DNA of 64,000 bases from Apostichopus japonicus. Its lineage: Eukaryota > Echinodermata > Holothuroidea > Aspidochirotida > Stichopodidae. Every line of letters begins with the position of its first letter. Position 1 is the stretch's first letter. The stretch covers positions 4,267,501 through 4,331,500 of the forward strand of contig NC_092571.1 in assembly GCF_037975245.1 (NCBI RefSeq). Direction: 5' to 3'. The position numbers and the translations under genes were made by a program. Below the pieces are notes generated by a model. The model did not search any database, was not told the DNA's origin, and saw only the letters and a list, made by a program, of their open reading frames with translations. This document shows, in pieces, positions 61,371 through 64,000 of the stretch.

Positions 61371-61446
61371 ATATATACCGTATATATTTCCAGAGGACAA
61401 GAAATTCGGGCAAAAGTCCTGAAAAATTCGGGCAGCCTAAGAGGGA

Positions 61447-61487
<41 letters not shown>

Positions 61488-61551
61488 TTCTCCTCTTAGG
61501 CTGCTCGAATTTTTCAGGACTTTTGCCCGAGTTTCTTGTCCTCTGGAAATT
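61321..61551. repeat. TA microsatellites and foldback repeat, copy B
   Basis: (TA)n, then the unit TTTCCAGAGGACAAGAAATT... (61387-61445), a second (TA)n (about 61453-61485) and the inverted unit (about 61486-61551). The arms are about 63 bp. Copy A has an extra partial unit and a shorter core. Confidence 0.85.
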
Positions 61552-63117
61552 GGGGGGGCAGTCTGCCCCCCTGCCCCCGCCTCGTACGCCGTTAAATAAT
61601 GAATATGGCAGGATTTTAGTCTTGATTTGTGATAATACAAAGAGAACAGACAAATTTGAGTCCAGTACTGTTTCTGTAGCTATTCCAGTATTTTTCAAGA
61701 TATTAATCGTTAAATATACTTAATTTCTGGAATATTCGTTTAGGCTAACTTGATGGTGACGTCGGCCCCTCATTGCAGTTTTTATAGTTCATGTCGATCC
61801 GTTGTATATGAGGTCAATCAAAATATGTTCGTTAAACTTCATATAAGCAACAGAGCACCCTTGGATGGCATTCAACACCATTTGTCCCTAACAAATTTGT
61901 AAAAAAATATAAACATGTCATTTGAGGCCATATATTCTTAATTTTTCCTATTAAGTTTTGTTCAAGTGCAACTGAGAAACTAGTCTGATGGGCTGTGTAC
62001 TAAACAAAAAGGTTCAGTCACGTTAACAAGTAAACCTCAACTATTTAAAGGGTCATTCCACAAAACAAACAAGAAATAAGTAAATGTGCTTTAGGAATAC
62101 AACCCTAGCAAGACTGAGAGCAGTGGTTTTTAACGGTCCACGGCATAACAAAGTTAAAAAAAAATCCTGATTTATCAAAACACAATACGGGTATTTTTTG
62201 TGAATCTTAAACAAAGTTCTTAAGAATCACTCAGTTTCCGAAACTACCTTCTATCCGGTATGATAATTTGCTACAACACTGTCGCTAAGAATGGGACCAT
62301 ATTGACACTGGTTTACTTTGGTTTTCTCGCAAACGTGATATAGATTGAATTCTTCGTATATTAAAATGTTATCTCATGGTCTTGCTGGCTTGTATGTCTC
62401 TCGCATTGCAACGAATATAATGATTGTTTCAGTGATATAGGTTGTGTAAATCTTTGCCAACACATTTATGTCAAACAATGAGTGTAATTAAGTTCATGCA
62501 AACCCTTGTGAATCGCATGACTGTTTAAATATTTTGCTTGGCTAACCACAAATAACCCATTACAATAAAATTGATTCCACCGTCAGAGTGACAAGAAAAA
62601 TAAGGGCTTTTAAGGAAATCGATGGCGCTAGTTTGAAACAGGGTGGTTTTAAATATAACACAACTATATGGCTCTTAAAGGGATCCGTAGATTCCCTTTT
62701 AGGAGATTAGCGCCTCATCAGGCCACGTATTTAGTGGACGGTGGCTGCAAGCAGAGAGTGTCGCAGAGAGTGTCTCTACCTCTGGCCAAAGGCAAGGATT
62801 CACGCACGCCACCTAGTACGCTTCTGGTCGATTTGACCGACCCTCTGCGCATCCTCCCGGGTTCTTTTGCGACAACAAGGGAGACATGGTACGGGATCCT
62901 AGGCCACAAACAAGCACCATGCCACAGGTATTATCGCCAGAGGCCTGTCTTGAACCCTAGCCACGATTTACACGACCGACGAGGAATGAGTCTTTCGTCA
63001 CCCTCTTAACGGCATCGGCCATCACATCAGCTAGTAAATCATATGGTTGAATTAATATATCAAGACTTTAGCGTCGACTACTGAAAGAGAAAAAGAAATT
63101 TTGAACATGTATAACCA

Positions 63118-63189
63118 ACTATTGATGGAGTCGAACTCAGTTCATCAGGTTACCAGTCCACTGCTCTACCCTCTGAGCCATTTGACAGG
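63118..63189 (-). mobile_element. tRNA-derived SINE-like head, copy B
   Basis: Same as 10763-10835: the minus strand reads GGCTCAGAGGGTAGAGCAGTGG, with a good D-arm, and GAGTTCGACTCC. Confidence 0.45.
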
Positions 63190-63722
63190 TTAACTTTTAG
63201 CGAGCTTAAATTGGTATTATTGTTGGATACAATCATTTGGTAACAGTGAATGACACTGCCTTCAACCGAAATCTCTATTCATCCTGTCTTACTCTAATTT
63301 AGAACAACGGATCTGAATATCTTTATTAACAAGAAGCTCACGCTTCAATGTCTTTGTTTACGTTGCAGCAAGCAGTAAGAATGTCGCTTCCTTTTAAGAC
63401 GTAAATGTACAATAGGCTTATGCCCCGATACTATCGATGACTTCGAAGCAAGCATGTGAAAGAAAAACGTATTCCGTGAAATCTTCTTATTCACAAAAGG
63501 TTGCTTAAGATTATGCTCGCAAGAGAGGTCTTGCTGTAAGTTGTCTCCCTTTACAACTTTATTCTATGCAGACGATCGTGAACTGGGATTAAGCCTGAAA
63601 TTTCAACAAACAATGCGTATTCATATTTGAAGACCTTTTTGAATGAGGAAGGGACAATACTTATTAAGTCAAACACATTAAGTACATGTGACTAATCTTA
63701 TTTAGGGATCTGAATGGCTGGA

Positions 63723-63724
<2 letters not shown>

Positions 63725-63786
<62 letters not shown>

Positions 63787-64000
63787 TGGATTTATACAGC
63801 GCACAAATCCACCTTAAGTAAACAAGGCGCTCAAGGCGCATCACAAAACCAAAATCTTAAAATTACAACTTAACTTACAAAACAACTTAATCTACACATG
63901 AAAACATGAAATGCTAAACAATAAGTTAAGCAAAGGCTCCATTGAACAAGTGGGTTTCAGCAATGTTTTGAACTGTGCCAATGAAGTGCAAGATCTGATT
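63725..64000. mobile_element. Dispersed repeat with AAT tail at the end of copy B
   Basis: An (AAT)n tract (to about 63784) followed by GTGGATTTATACAGCGCAC and AAGGCGCTCAAGGCGC, running off the window. It begins exactly where similarity to copy A stops, so it is an insertion in B. A microsatellite tail suggests a LINE or SINE on the minus strand; the class is not determined. Confidence 0.5.

Larger units (their letters stand above)
48817..63724 (+). repeat. Segmental duplication copy B
   Basis: Direct copy of 1-11372. Blocks pair as follows: 1-2164 with 48817-51024; 3321-3392 with 51127-51198; 3400-4790 with about 51690-53065; 4796-5647 with 53356-54209; 5648-7292 with 56150-57804; 7296-9623 with 60590-62871; 10505-11372 with 62872-63724. 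B-only sequence is 51199-51690, 53070-53357, 54210-56149 and 57805-60589. The 57805-58000 part is also found in copy C near 31285-31460, so it is ancestral and was lost from A. Confidence 0.95.

Overview
The window is nuclear DNA of an animal. It is AT-rich, has GT-AG introns and almost no long open frames, and is packed with transposable-element (TE) debris. Element types (BEL/Pao, Tx1-like and RTE-like LINEs, hAT elements, tRNA-derived SINE heads), AGGCCTA-type intergenic sequence and a secreted Ig-V-like exon family suggest a marine invertebrate, possibly an echinoderm such as a sea cucumber. That assignment is inference.

Layout. (1) 1-11372 (copy A) and 48817-63724 (copy B) are two direct copies of one segment, differing mainly by insertions and deletions. 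A third, more diverged and rearranged copy (C) covers about 27.8-34.1 kb. They carry Ig-like exon copies, a decayed Tx1-like LINE and, in B and C only, a palindromic BEL/Pao remnant at the same target site. (2) About 12.35-27.73 kb is a ~150-bp tandem satellite, partly in a ~945-bp higher-order repeat. It is split by a 7,686-bp element with CACTG termini (13300-20985) and by a 3,261-bp full-length RTE-like LINE with an intact 981-codon ORF (21719-24979). (3) 34-41 kb is mostly unrecognised, with a hAT element (36535-37692) and simple repeats. (4) 41.0-47.4 kb holds a compact four-exon gene on the minus strand encoding 118 aa, with a decayed duplicate of exon 2. (5) 48217-48706 is the only intact Ig-V-like exon; its two relatives in A and B carry the same double stop.

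The CACTG element carries its own spliced gene: a PB1-like N-terminus followed by a conserved C-terminal region, resembling multi-copy proteins often annotated as SAMD3-like. It is now broken by a frameshift and a stop, and a 1,094-bp hAT element sits in its upstream part. I recognise no transposase in it.

Of the genes seen, only the RTE ORF, the 118-aa gene and one Ig exon look intact. The rest is mobile-element sequence whose order of insertion can be read from empty sites, target duplications and nesting. All exon models, family names and functions come from reading the sequence; none was tested by search.
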